Assembly: GCF_001598215.1 (NCBI RefSeq)
Contig: NZ_BCXJ01000005.1
Location: 434,001-498,000, forward strand
DNA: 64,000 nucleotides
Direction: 5' to 3'
DNA from: Shouchella clausii
GTDB taxonomy: Bacteria > Bacillota > Bacilli > Bacillales > Bacillaceae_D
In this document: positions 7,744 through 15,805 of the stretch, piece after piece
How positions within the stretch are numbered: the first letter of the stretch is position 1
Layout: each line of letters begins with the position of its first letter
Translations under genes and position numbers: made by a program
The notes under the pieces: generated by a model
What the model was told of the DNA's origin: nothing
Seen by the model: only the letters and a program-made list of their open reading frames with translations
Databases searched by the model: none

Positions 7744-9425
7744 GTATTAGGTATGAAAATCGTTTCTCCTGAAAAAATGACATCTTCATCTTTAATTGCA
7801 GGGTTCATTTCAAGTAATTTTGGCCATTGAACATTTAAACGAAGGCCGATTTCAAACAATGTATCTCCTGGCTGAATGACATATTCAGCCTGTAAAGGTG
7901 CTTGTGTTTCTGCTGGTGTTGCCGCGATTTGAATTCTACCTTCTATTTTAGGAGCAATTTCGCCCGCATCCTGCAAGTACTCAATTAGCAATTCATCGAC
8001 GGCGTTGTATTCATTGACAATAGGCGCATTGGCCAAATCCGTGTATTCATCTCCGCCAGCAGCAAGAAAATCATTTGTAGCAAGCAAGTACGTTTCGTTT
8101 TCTTGGAGCGGTTTGCCTTTTACGAGAACAGAATGAACTCTCTGTCCAGGTTCGTTGTTGGGATCAAACTGAAACGAAAACCCGCTAATTTGCGGAAAAC
8201 CGCCGCTCGGTTCTGGATAGCCACTCACTCCGTTCTCCAAAACTTTAAGCAGTTCCGCCCCTGTCACTTCTATCGTTACCCCATAATTGCCAAAAGGCGA
8301 AACCTCGACTAAGTCCCCTTTCGTCATCATTCCTGCTTGAACGGAAGCACGGATGCCGCCTCCATTTGTCAAGGCAATATCCGCCTCTGTAGCGTGACGG
8401 AGCACGTCGGCAATGAAGTTGCCTAAATTCGTTTCTTCCACTCGAACATGCTCCCGCTCGCCATTTAAGTCGACGGCAGTTTGCCCAACAGGTTCTGCCA
8501 GAATGGCTTGTTGCTCCTCTTCTAACTCTGCAAGCAATGCTTCTACTTTTTCGTCAGGTTCGATCGCCTCTGTTTCACTTTGCTGGACCAGCTTTGCGCT
8601 TTTTTCAACAAGGACGCCGTCTGCAAACACCAAATCGACTACACCAAGGTTTTGCAAATATTCCCCGGCGCTTGCAATGAGCGTATTATTTTCGCCCATA
8701 AGTCCTGTCGGTAACTCCGAGTGGCTGTGACCGTCAATTATCACATCAATCCCTTCGACTTCAGCAGCTACTTTCAGACTTGTATCTTCACTCGTTTCAT
8801 CAATGCCTAAATGGGCAAGTGCGACAATGACATCAGCGCCTTCTTGCTGTAACAGGTCGACCATTCTTTGTGCAGCAGCTGATGGGTCTTCAAACGTAAT
8901 AGCTGCGACATTATTTGGATGTGTTTTGAAGGCAGTTTCCGGTGTGGCTAACCCAAAAATGCCGACCGTCACACCTTCCAATTCTTGGAGCATGAATGGT
9001 TCAAACAATGGTTCTTCTTTCTCGTTAAGGAGATTAGCCGCAATGACTGGAAAATCAATTGTTTCCTCAAGCTCATACAATCGATCAAGCCCATAATTAA
9101 AATCATGGTTTCCTGGCACAAAGACATCGTAACCGACAGCATTTAATACATCTGCAATCGTTCTCCCTTCCTCAAGGGACGCAAACGTCGTCCCGTGGAA
9201 CGTATCCCCTGCATCAACCAACAGCGAGTGCTCGCCCCGGTTTTCATCGATCAGCGTTTTCAGTTTTGCATAACCGATGCCATCTAATTCCCCTTCAAAG
9301 GCACGGCCATGAGCGTCATTCGTGTGGAGAATACGGATCGTTGTTTCCTCTGCATACGCTTTTTCTGAAAAAAGAATGATAAGTGCACTAGCCACGCCAA
9401 TAAAAACGACCTTTTTCTTAGCCAT
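7734..9425 (-). CDS. secreted 5'-nucleotidase/metallophosphoesterase with C-terminal LysM
   Basis: Extracellular nucleotide or phosphate-ester hydrolase of 563 residues. A signal peptide (basic MAKKK, hydrophobic stretch, cleavage near AYA|EE at 25) is followed by the metallophosphatase domain with metal ligands in HTNDAHG (34-40), DAGD (71-74), GNHDFNYG (105-112) and IDGHSHSE, then the 5'-nucleotidase C-terminal domain containing TNGGGIRASV and GGDEYTD. The last 49 residues (515-563) are a LysM repeat, YVIQPGDTLFEIG to IFIPNT, which should tether the enzyme to peptidoglycan. Most relatives are held by LPxTG or left free, so the LysM tail is a notable arrangement. ATG 9425 follows AGGAGG. Single-gene unit with its own terminator. 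Confidence 0.9.
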   Translation of the reverse strand: MAKKKVVFIGVASALIILFSEKAYAEETTIRILHTNDAHGRAFEGELDGIGYAKLKTLIDENRGEHSLLVDAGDTFHGTTFASLEEGRTIADVLNAVGYDVFVPGNHDFNYGLDRLYELEETIDFPVIAANLLNEKEEPLFEPFMLQELEGVTVGIFGLATPETAFKTHPNNVAAITFEDPSAAAQRMVDLLQQEGADVIVALAHLGIDETSEDTSLKVAAEVEGIDVIIDGHSHSELPTGLMGENNTLIASAGEYLQNLGVVDLVFADGVLVEKSAKLVQQSETEAIEPDEKVEALLAELEEEQQAILAEPVGQTAVDLNGEREHVRVEETNLGNFIADVLRHATEADIALTNGGGIRASVQAGMMTKGDLVEVSPFGNYGVTIEVTGAELLKVLENGVSGYPEPSGGFPQISGFSFQFDPNNEPGQRVHSVLVKGKPLQENETYLLATNDFLAAGGDEYTDLANAPIVNEYNAVDELLIEYLQDAGEIAPKIEGRIQIAATPAETQAPLQAEYVIQPGDTLFEIGLRLNVQWPKLLEMNPAIKDEDVIFSGETIFIPNTRT

Positions 9426-9506
9426 TCTCGCCTCCTTTTTCTTTTATATTAGCTTACGAAGGTTAAACTTGTTTTGACTTAAGTAAATTTCCACTAAAGT
9501 TTCCAT

Positions 9507-9534
9507 AAAAAATCAGGAAGCATGAGCTTCCTGA
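9507..9534 (-). terminator. terminator of the 37-residue protein gene
   Basis: TCAGGAAGC-tcat-GCTTCCTGA followed by TTTTTT on the minus strand, beginning directly at the stop codon of the small gene at 9535. Confidence 0.85.
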
Positions 9535-9648
9535 TTACGCTTTTGGCGCTTTAGCCGACTTGCCCTCTTCAAGCACAAGCCGGTTAATCATTTTTTTGAC
9601 TCCATAGATAGCCACGATTGTTAGTACTTGCGCGATCATTTTACGCAT
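9535..9648 (-). CDS. 37-residue membrane-associated small protein
   Basis: A short gene supported by a very strong ribosome site (GGAGGAGGGGAT, five to eight bases before ATG 9648) and a strong terminator right after the stop. The product begins MRKMIAQVLTIVAIYGVKKM, one amphipathic/hydrophobic helix of about 18 residues, followed by a charged Lys/Glu/Ala tail. This composition suggests peripheral or single-pass membrane association. The family is not recognised. A longer reading from 9735 lacks any ribosome site and is not favoured. Confidence 0.65.
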   Translation of the reverse strand: MRKMIAQVLTIVAIYGVKKMINRLVLEEGKSAKAPKA

Positions 9649-9837
9649 AAGATCCCCTCCTCCACTTTTTATTTGTATACCCAGATGAAAGAAAAAACAT
9701 GTCTTGCCTTTCCGGTAGCGTGCCCATACGTTCATGACTCAAGCGGTCGCCCGACAGCCACCAAATTTATATGGCCGCAAGCGAACGTGTTCGATTTTTC
9801 CGATGGAAGTTGCCAGCATTTCGCCAGCAATACTAAG

Positions 9838-9855
9838 TTGGCACGCATCTTGCAT
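9838..9855 (+). promoter_or_regulatory. sigma-54 (SigL) promoter of rocA
   Basis: TTGGCACG-catc-TTGCAT matches the -24/-12 consensus TTGGCACG-N4-TTGCW exactly. It ends 39 bases before the start codon of P5C dehydrogenase and needs an enhancer-binding activator such as the one encoded at 11530. Confidence 0.92.
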
Positions 9856-9894
9856 ACTTCATTATGAATCTTATTTTTAAGGAGGAATTTACCA

Positions 9895-11445
9895 ATGTTT
9901 ACCCCTTATAAGCACGAACCATTTACTGATTTTACGATTGAGGCAAACAAACAGGAATTGCTTGCAGCCATTAAGCAAGTGGAGGCGAACCTAGGCGACC
10001 ATTACCCACTAGTCATTAATGGCGAACGCGTTGAGACCGCTGACACGATTTCATCTTATAACCCGGCGAACAAACAAGAATTGATTGGCACGACAGGCAA
10101 AGCGACAAAAGCGCATGCCGAGCAAGCGATTGAGGCAGCCAGTACGGCGTTTGAATCATGGAGAACGGTAGCGCCTGCAGAACGCGCCAATATCCTTGTG
10201 CGGGCAGCAGCAATTGTGCGCCGCCGCAAACATGAATTTACGGCGCTGCTCATAAAAGAAGGAGGAAAACCTTGGAAAGAAGCCGATGCAGACATTGCTG
10301 AAGGCATTGATTTTATGGAATATTATGCCCGACAAATGGTCGAATTAGCCGAAGGAAAGCCTGTTCACAGTAGGGAAGGCGAATTAAACCGCTATATTTA
10401 TACGCCGACGGGTGTCACCGTTGTTATTTCACCTTGGAACTTTGCGTTTGCAATTATGGCAGGCACAACGGTAGCCCCCCTTGTCACAGGCAATACAGTA
10501 TTGCTTAAACCAGCAAGCACAACACCAGTGATTGCTGCTAAATTTGTCGAAGTTCTAGAAGAAGCAGGCGTTCCGAAAGGTGTTATTAACTTTGTCCCTG
10601 GAAGCGGCAGTGAAGTAGGCGATTATCTTGTCGAACATCCTAAAACAGCACTGATTACATTTACAGGTTCACGGGATGTTGGCGTCCGCTTGTATGAAAA
10701 AGCGGCGATCGTCCAAGCTGGTCAAAATCATTTGAAACGCGTGATCGTGGAGATGGGCGGGAAAGACACGGTCGTAGTTGACAATGAAGCCGACCTTGAC
10801 ACGGCGGTTGAAGCGATTGTTATTTCCGCATTTGGCTTCTCTGGACAGAAGTGTTCAGCAGGCTCACGCGCTGTCATTCATGAGGATCTTTATGATGAGG
10901 TTGTCGCAAAAGTAGTGGAAAAAACAGAAGCACTTACAGTCGGCAACCCGGCAAATGAGAACAACTATTACATGGGGCCTGTCATTGACCAAGCGGCATT
11001 TGACAAGATTACAGGTTATATTGAAATTGGCAAAACAGAAGGGAAACTAGTTGCTGGTGGTAAAAGCGACGATGCAGAAGGCTTTTTCATTCGCCCAACG
11101 GTTTTTGCCGATGTTGATCCAAAAGCGCGGATTATGCAGGAAGAAATTTTCGGCCCTGTCTTAGCCATTAGCAAAGCATCAACATTTGCCGAAGCGCTCG
11201 AAATTGCCAACAATACAGAATACGGGCTAACAGGAGCTGTCATTACAAACAACCGCGCAAAAATCGAGCAGGCTAAACAGGATTTCCACGTTGGAAACCT
11301 TTACTTTAACCGTAACTGCACAGGGGCAATTGTAGGCTATCACCCATTCGGTGGCTTTAAAATGTCAGGCACCGATTCAAAAGCAGGCGGCCCAGATTAC
11401 CTCACTCTCCATATGCAAGCTAAAACCATTTCAGAAATGTTTTAA
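9895..11445 (+). CDS. rocA: 1-pyrroline-5-carboxylate dehydrogenase
   Basis: Cytosolic NAD-dependent aldehyde dehydrogenase that converts pyrroline-5-carboxylate/glutamate semialdehyde to glutamate, the last step of proline and arginine breakdown. It has 516 residues, matching Bacillus RocA/PutC (515). The catalytic glutamate is Glu286 in VEMGGKD and the nucleophile is Cys320 in [12 protein letters not shown]; cofactor-site residues appear in PWNFAFAI and LLKPAS. ATG 9895 follows AAGGAGGAATTT. It is transcribed from a sigma-54 promoter and has its own terminator. The activator gene lies convergently downstream and proline dehydrogenase beyond it, giving a complete proline-to-glutamate pathway within 4.3 kb. 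Confidence 0.95.
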   Translation: MFTPYKHEPFTDFTIEANKQELLAAIKQVEANLGDHYPLVINGERVETADTISSYNPANKQELIGTTGKATKAHAEQAIEAASTAFESWRTVAPAERANILVRAAAIVRRRKHEFTALLIKEGGKPWKEADADIAEGIDFMEYYARQMVELAEGKPVHSREGELNRYIYTPTGVTVVISPWNFAFAIMAGTTVAPLVTGNTVLLKPASTTPVIAAKFVEVLEEAGVPKGVINFVPGSGSEVGDYLVEHPKTALITFTGSRDVGVRLYEKAAIVQAGQNHLKRVIVEMGGKDTVVVDNEADLDTAVEAIVISAFGFSGQKCSAGSRAVIHEDLYDEVVAKVVEKTEALTVGNPANENNYYMGPVIDQAAFDKITGYIEIGKTEGKLVAGGKSDDAEGFFIRPTVFADVDPKARIMQEEIFGPVLAISKASTFAEALEIANNTEYGLTGAVITNNRAKIEQAKQDFHVGNLYFNRNCTGAIVGYHPFGGFKMSGTDSKAGGPDYLTLHMQAKTISEMF

Positions 11446-11457
11446 CTGCTCTATGGC

Positions 11458-11497
11458 AAATAGACACAATCTGTTCATGATTGTGTCTATTTTTGTT
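11458..11497 (+). terminator. rocA terminator
   Basis: AAATAGACACAATC-tgttcat-GATTGTGTCTATTT followed by TTGTTT; a perfect 14-base-pair stem 12 bases past the rocA stop. It may also serve the convergent activator gene. Confidence 0.88.
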
Positions 11498-11508
11498 TAT
11501 ACACTTTT

Positions 11509-11520
11509 GTCTATTTAGAC
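11509..11520. repeat. palindrome GTCTATTTAGAC between rocA and its activator gene
   Basis: A perfect 12-base palindrome lying 10 bases before the end of the activator gene. Fragments of the same words (TTGTCTTATTGTC, TTTTAGAC) occur between 13100 and 13135, upstream of the putB promoter, so it is a candidate activator-binding site; this is inference only. Confidence 0.3.
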
Positions 11521-11529
11521 AGTTTCCGC

Positions 11530-13065
11530 TTACAATTTGTAGTGTTTTAATTTATTGTATAGCGTTGCTCGTGAAATGCCTAGCAGTTTTGCGGCAGCCG
11601 ATTTGTTGCCATACGTTTTTTCTAAAGCATTGATGAGTTCCATTCGTTCGTCTTTTTTTTGCTTGTCTTTTGAAGCCAACGGCATATGTTTCAATTTTCG
11701 TTGATACGATTCAGGCAAATGGTACCAATGAACGGACCCTTCATGGTCGCCGTTTAAGATCACAATTCGTTCGATTAAATTTCGCAATTGGCGAATGTTT
11801 CCTTCCCATTTTTGAGTTCTAAGCGCATACAGCACTTCTGGATCCAATTTAGGCACCGGTCTTTCATAGCGCTGGGCAAATTCCTGTAAAAAAGATTGGA
11901 CGAGCTCAGGCAAATCTTCCATCCGCTCTCTTAAAGGCGGAATGGAAATGGAAATGACATGGAGCCGATAGTAAAAATCTTCACGAAAACTGCCTTCGGC
12001 AACCATCTTTTCTAAATCACGGTTCGTTGCCGCAACAATACGGACATCAAGTGGAATCGCTTCATGCCCACCTACTCGGTAGTAAGCTCGTTCTTCCAGG
12101 ACACGCAACAGCTTCACTTGCAATTCCGCAGGCATCTCTCCAACTTCGTCAAGAAAAAGCGTGCCGCCTTTCGCTGCATCAAGTTTTCCTTTTTTGCCAC
12201 CCTTGGCAGCACCAGTAAAGGCGCCTTGCACATAGCCAAATAATTCGCTTTCAAACAAAGCAGCAGGAATGGCACCGCAATTAATGGCGATAAACGGTTT
12301 TTCTGCTCTGTCACTTGCCTGGTGGATTCCCTCAGCAAACAGTTCCTTGCCAACGCCGCTTTCGCCTGTAATTAAGACATTTGCCGTTGTTTTTGCCACT
12401 TTGGCGGCAAGATGGATCGCGCGCCTAATCGGCTCGCTGCGGCCGATAATTTTCTGAAAAGGCTCTTCTTCGCTTGTCGTATTCAAATGATGCAAAGATG
12501 CGGTTTTGGACGATAATTCTTCATTTAAGCGAACCACATCTGTAATGTCCCGTTCGATCGATATGCCGCCGACGCACGCTTCTCCTTCAAATACTGGAAC
12601 CGTATTCACAATGACATGCAATCCAGGCTTCGGCTGGTTGTATTGATGGACGACTGGTTGTTTATCTTTCATAACCGACCAAAGCACTAGCGCTTCCTCA
12701 TCAAAATAATGGTGCAAAGGCTTGCCGGCAATGGCATTGCTTGTTAAAGCATACAATTCTTCCGATTTGGCGTTAATTTGGATAATCCGCTGTTCTTCAT
12801 CAACCATGGTGACCGCGTCATCCATCGCGTCCATCATTGTTTGTAAAAATGCGTTTGTGCGCTTTAGTTCTTCCAGCAAAACATTGGCCAACACCTGTTT
12901 TTTGACAATCCCAACCACTTTGTTCGTGTGATCTACCGTATAAATGTCTTTTGGTTCTAACAGCGGCGGCAAGTGTGCGATCAATATGTCTTCAGGCAGC
13001 CGCCACTCGCTGCTTTTTGGTTGATTGGCAATTGGCACCGCCACATCTTTAAGAGATCTGCGCAA
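11530..13065 (-). CDS. sigma-54-dependent enhancer-binding activator (RocR-like) of proline catabolism
   Basis: Activator of about 511 residues. An N-terminal sensory part with a PAS domain (around residues 70-180, DAMDDAVTMVDEEQRIIQINAKSEELY region) precedes an AAA+ domain with Walker A GESGVGKE (about 234-241), the sigma-54-contact loop GAFTGA (281-286), Walker B GGTLFLDE (300-307) and the arginine-finger region. A Fis-type helix-turn-helix (NKSAAAKLLGISRATLYNKL) ends the protein. TTG 13065 is preferred because AAAGGAG is ten bases upstream; GTG 13074 is too close to it. It sits between rocA and putB, both of which carry sigma-54 promoters, so it almost certainly activates them in response to proline, P5C or ornithine. 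Confidence 0.92.
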   Translation of the reverse strand: MRRSLKDVAVPIANQPKSSEWRLPEDILIAHLPPLLEPKDIYTVDHTNKVVGIVKKQVLANVLLEELKRTNAFLQTMMDAMDDAVTMVDEEQRIIQINAKSEELYALTSNAIAGKPLHHYFDEEALVLWSVMKDKQPVVHQYNQPKPGLHVIVNTVPVFEGEACVGGISIERDITDVVRLNEELSSKTASLHHLNTTSEEEPFQKIIGRSEPIRRAIHLAAKVAKTTANVLITGESGVGKELFAEGIHQASDRAEKPFIAINCGAIPAALFESELFGYVQGAFTGAAKGGKKGKLDAAKGGTLFLDEVGEMPAELQVKLLRVLEERAYYRVGGHEAIPLDVRIVAATNRDLEKMVAEGSFREDFYYRLHVISISIPPLRERMEDLPELVQSFLQEFAQRYERPVPKLDPEVLYALRTQKWEGNIRQLRNLIERIVILNGDHEGSVHWYHLPESYQRKLKHMPLASKDKQKKDERMELINALEKTYGNKSAAAKLLGISRATLYNKLKHYKL

Positions 13066-13178
13066 CAGAGTCACACTCCTTTACGGATTTTTCCGTTATA
13101 CACAATTGTCTTATTGTCTTTTATTTTAGACGAATCTGGCCAATAAACAATCTTTTTTTCTTGCTGTATTTTTCATTA

Positions 13179-13196
13179 TTGGCACATTTCTTGCAT
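13179..13196 (+). promoter_or_regulatory. sigma-54 (SigL) promoter of proline dehydrogenase
   Basis: TTGGCACA-tttc-TTGCAT matches the -24/-12 consensus with one change in the last base of the -24 element. It lies 41 bases before the putB start codon, the same geometry as at rocA. Confidence 0.9.
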
Positions 13197-13236
13197 TGTT
13201 ATTAGCAAATTGACATTGCCATAGGAGGAATCATCG

Positions 13237-14154
13237 ATGGTTCTAGATCAACCGCTTCGTTCATTTTTTATGCAACTTGCTAAAAGCAAACCATTAAATA
13301 AAGCAGCCAAAAGATGGGGATTAAAATTTGGAGCACGGCAATTCGTCGCTGGACAAACGCTGGAAGAAGCGATGGCCACAGTCATTGATTTAAACAACAA
13401 AGGCCTTGTTTGTACATTAGACCATTTAGGCGAATTCGTCACCGATGAACAAGAAGCATTGGACTCGACGGAAGCGTGTTTAGACGTCCTACGCGCCATT
13501 AATGAGACAGGGGCCGACTGCAACCTTTCCGTCAAACTGACGCAACTCGGCCTTGATATTGATGAATCTTTCTGCCTCGAAAACATGAAAAGGATTGTCC
13601 AAACGGCACGCAGCTTCGGGATTTTCGTCCGAATCGACATGGAAGATTATGCGCACTGCCAACAAACTTTGCGCATTTTAGAGACACTCAGGAACGAATA
13701 CGACGGCGTTGGCACTGTCATCCAAGCTTACTTGCACCGGGCAGAAGAAGACGTCCGCTCTTTAAAGGGAGTCCCTCTCCGCCTCGTTAAAGGGGCCTAC
13801 AAAGAATCAGAAGAAGTGGCACTGCAAGAAAAGTCCCTTATTGATGAAAACTATTTCAACATCATCCGGCTTCACCTCGATAACGGTTCGTATACGGCAA
13901 TTGCCAGCCATGACCACCATATTATTGAAAAAGTTAAAACGTATGCCGCGGCAAACAGCATTCCTAAAAGTCAGTTTGAATTTCAAATGCTTTATGGTTT
14001 TCGTGAAACGCTGCAAAAGGAGCTGCTCGAACAAGGCTATAAAGTCCGATTATACGTGCCATTTGGAACGGATTGGTTCGGTTATTTCATGCGCCGCCTT
14101 GCCGAACGGCCGCAAAATATTGCCTTTGCCTTGCGCGGGTTCTTTTCGAAATGA
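13237..14154 (+). CDS. putB: proline dehydrogenase
   Basis: FAD-dependent proline dehydrogenase of 305 residues, a membrane-peripheral enzyme that oxidises proline to pyrroline-5-carboxylate and passes electrons to quinone. The beta/alpha barrel shows the family words CTLDHLGEF, NLSVKLTQLGLD, IDMEDY, RLVKGAYKE (FAD/proline-binding), IASHD and FEFQMLYGFR near the C-terminus with YVPFGTDWFGYFMRRLAERP closing the active site. Length is that of the monofunctional Gram-positive enzyme (Bacillus PutB/PutM about 300). ATG 13237 follows AGGAGG. It is expressed from its own sigma-54 promoter, and the product feeds RocA encoded 3 kb upstream. Confidence 0.94.
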   Translation: MVLDQPLRSFFMQLAKSKPLNKAAKRWGLKFGARQFVAGQTLEEAMATVIDLNNKGLVCTLDHLGEFVTDEQEALDSTEACLDVLRAINETGADCNLSVKLTQLGLDIDESFCLENMKRIVQTARSFGIFVRIDMEDYAHCQQTLRILETLRNEYDGVGTVIQAYLHRAEEDVRSLKGVPLRLVKGAYKESEEVALQEKSLIDENYFNIIRLHLDNGSYTAIASHDHHIIEKVKTYAAANSIPKSQFEFQMLYGFRETLQKELLEQGYKVRLYVPFGTDWFGYFMRRLAERPQNIAFALRGFFSK

Positions 14155-14159
14155 GTTTT

Positions 14160-14193
14160 GCCTCCGAGAAAGAGGACACCCTTTCTTGGAGGC
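14160..14193 (+). terminator. putB terminator (hairpin with weak T tail)
   Basis: GCCTCCGAGAAAG ... CTTTCTTGGAGGC forms a 13-base stem with one mismatch, six bases after the putB stop; it is followed by CCTCCTCTT rather than a clean T-run. Confidence 0.55.
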
Positions 14194-14214
14194 CCTCCTC
14201 TTAGTAGCAGGCAC

Positions 14215-15054
14215 CTAACCGGCTAACGTGCTTTTATTTTTTGTTAACACATCCAACGCTAAATGGTGCAGCGTAATCTCAGGACGACTTCCAAGGCGGA
14301 TATTTAACCCTGTTTGTCCTAAACCTTCACTAATATAAAACGGTTGCCCTTTATGGTGATGCAAGCCTTTTACCATTTTTAAACGTACTAGTTTTCCCAT
14401 TTTCATAAGGTGATAAGGCTTTGGCCAGTGTATTTGCCCGCCATGAAAGTGGCCAGCCAACAAATAATCAAACGAGACATCATCCATATCGAGGACAATA
14501 TTCGGATCATGGGTCAATACAAGGTTATACCCATTCGCAACTCCATTAAACGCTTTGGCTATATCCCCTCTGCTAGAACCTGCATCATCAATGCCGATGA
14601 TATTTAACCGTTTCCCATTGATCATGACGGCCTCATTTTCGTTTTGCATCGTCTTACAGCCATGCCTTTCCAATACTTCCTTTAAATCCTGAAAATCAGG
14701 GTTCTTCAACCAATAATCGTGATTGCCAAATACCGCATACATCCCATAAAGGGGCTTTAATCGGCTGAACATCTTTAAATATGGGATCATTTTCGGGATA
14801 CTTTTCTTGCGGTCTGCGAAGTCACCAGTCAAAGCAATTAAGTCTATCCGTTTATGGCGCAATTTCTCATAAAGCTGGTCAGGAGTGACGGAAATCCGTT
14901 CAAGATGCATATCGGAAATATGCAGGACACATAAGGAATGGTTAGCCTCCCGATCCGCCTCAGATACAGAAACCGTGTTGAAATGCTGCGTGTTTTTGTA
15001 GCCTCTATAAAAAAGCAAAATAATCAATATCGCTAATAGTGTAAAAATAATCAC
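14215..15054 (-). CDS. membrane-anchored metallophosphoesterase (YpbG/YkuE-like)
   Basis: A 279-residue calcineurin-type phosphoesterase with one N-terminal membrane anchor (IIFTLLAILIILLFYRG). The metal-binding motifs are in order: HISDMHL, TGDFAD, GNHDYW, THDPN and AGHFHGGQI. The start is GTG 15054, with AGGAGG seven bases upstream; the frame is open beyond, to 15207, but without a ribosome site. The family includes phosphodiesterases and UDP-diacylglucosamine-like hydrolases acting at the membrane; substrate is unknown. It is divergent from the yhcN-like gene. Confidence 0.85.
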   Translation of the reverse strand: MIIFTLLAILIILLFYRGYKNTQHFNTVSVSEADREANHSLCVLHISDMHLERISVTPDQLYEKLRHKRIDLIALTGDFADRKKSIPKMIPYLKMFSRLKPLYGMYAVFGNHDYWLKNPDFQDLKEVLERHGCKTMQNENEAVMINGKRLNIIGIDDAGSSRGDIAKAFNGVANGYNLVLTHDPNIVLDMDDVSFDYLLAGHFHGGQIHWPKPYHLMKMGKLVRLKMVKGLHHHKGQPFYISEGLGQTGLNIRLGSRPEITLHHLALDVLTKNKSTLAG

Positions 15055-15167
15055 GAAACGCCCTCCTCTATTCATTAAGTATAAAAAATTTAGCGGCACG
15101 TTGTTACCTGCAATTATTGGCACGCCCCCCATAATCGCCCAACAAAACAATCTTTTCATCTTGCTAT

Positions 15168-15197
15168 GAATAATAGGCAAACAATCATCACATCCTA
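15168..15197 (+). promoter_or_regulatory. sigma-G/sigma-F-like forespore promoter
   Basis: GAATA (15168-15172), 18 bases, CATCCTA (15191-15197) fits the sigma-G consensus gHATR-N18-CATWHTA with one mismatch. It is correctly placed for the yhcN-like gene, whose family is made in the forespore. Confidence 0.6.
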
Positions 15198-15222
15198 CCA
15201 GTACCATGATTAGGAGGGATAA

Positions 15223-15726
15223 ATGATGAATCGTATCAAACCGTTTTCAATCGCTTTTCTGATCGGCTTGATTCTAACTGGATGCGGTATGAATGGAAAT
15301 GACCGACAAACGGATCAAGACGACAACAATAGAGAAACCGAAGTCGAGCAACAAGGCAACAATGAGAAAAATGGCAATGGTCCGTTTGAAGGCCGTGTAG
15401 AAGTAGCAGACGAAGTGGCAGAACGAATTTCTGAACTCGACGAAGTAGAACGGGCAAATGTATTTGTCACAAATGAAAACGCCTATGTGGCGGTCATGCT
15501 TGCCAATGGCTCGGAAGACGAAGTCACTGATGACGTTGAAAACAAAATTTCCGAACAGGTTAGGGAAACGGATGAGAACATTCGCAATGTGTATGTGTCT
15601 TCTAACCCTGATTTTGTCGAGCGGGCAACGAACTATGCGGACCGCATTCAAGAAGGGGAACCTATAGAAGGCTTTATCGAAGAATTCAATGAAACGATCG
15701 AAAGAATATTCCCTAATGCCAAGTAA
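15223..15726 (+). CDS. YhcN/YlaJ family sporulation lipoprotein
   Basis: Secreted lipoprotein of 167 residues. The N-terminus has a basic start, a hydrophobic stretch and the lipobox LTGC (Cys21 would be lipidated), followed by a hydrophilic Asn/Asp/Gln/Glu linker and a compact domain (about residues 55-140) of YhcN type, with EVAERISELDEVERANVFVTNENAYVAV as its recognisable start. YhcN proteins are inner-spore-membrane lipoproteins made under sigma-G and affect germination and outgrowth. ATG 15223 or the adjacent ATG 15226 follow AGGAGG. The sigma-G-like promoter upstream supports forespore expression. Confidence 0.85.
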   Translation: MMNRIKPFSIAFLIGLILTGCGMNGNDRQTDQDDNNRETEVEQQGNNEKNGNGPFEGRVEVADEVAERISELDEVERANVFVTNENAYVAVMLANGSEDEVTDDVENKISEQVRETDENIRNVYVSSNPDFVERATNYADRIQEGEPIEGFIEEFNETIERIFPNAK

Positions 15727-15736
15727 ATGGTTTTAT

Positions 15737-15779
15737 ACAACCGGTGTTTCCTGTTGAGATGCCGGTTGTCTTTCTTCTC
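15737..15779 (+). terminator. terminator of the yhcN-like gene
   Basis: ACAACCGG ... CCGGTTGT followed by CTTTCTTCTCTT, ten bases after the stop codon. Confidence 0.7.
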
Positions 15780-15805
15780 TTGACAGATTTAAAGGAGTGC
15801 TCCAT

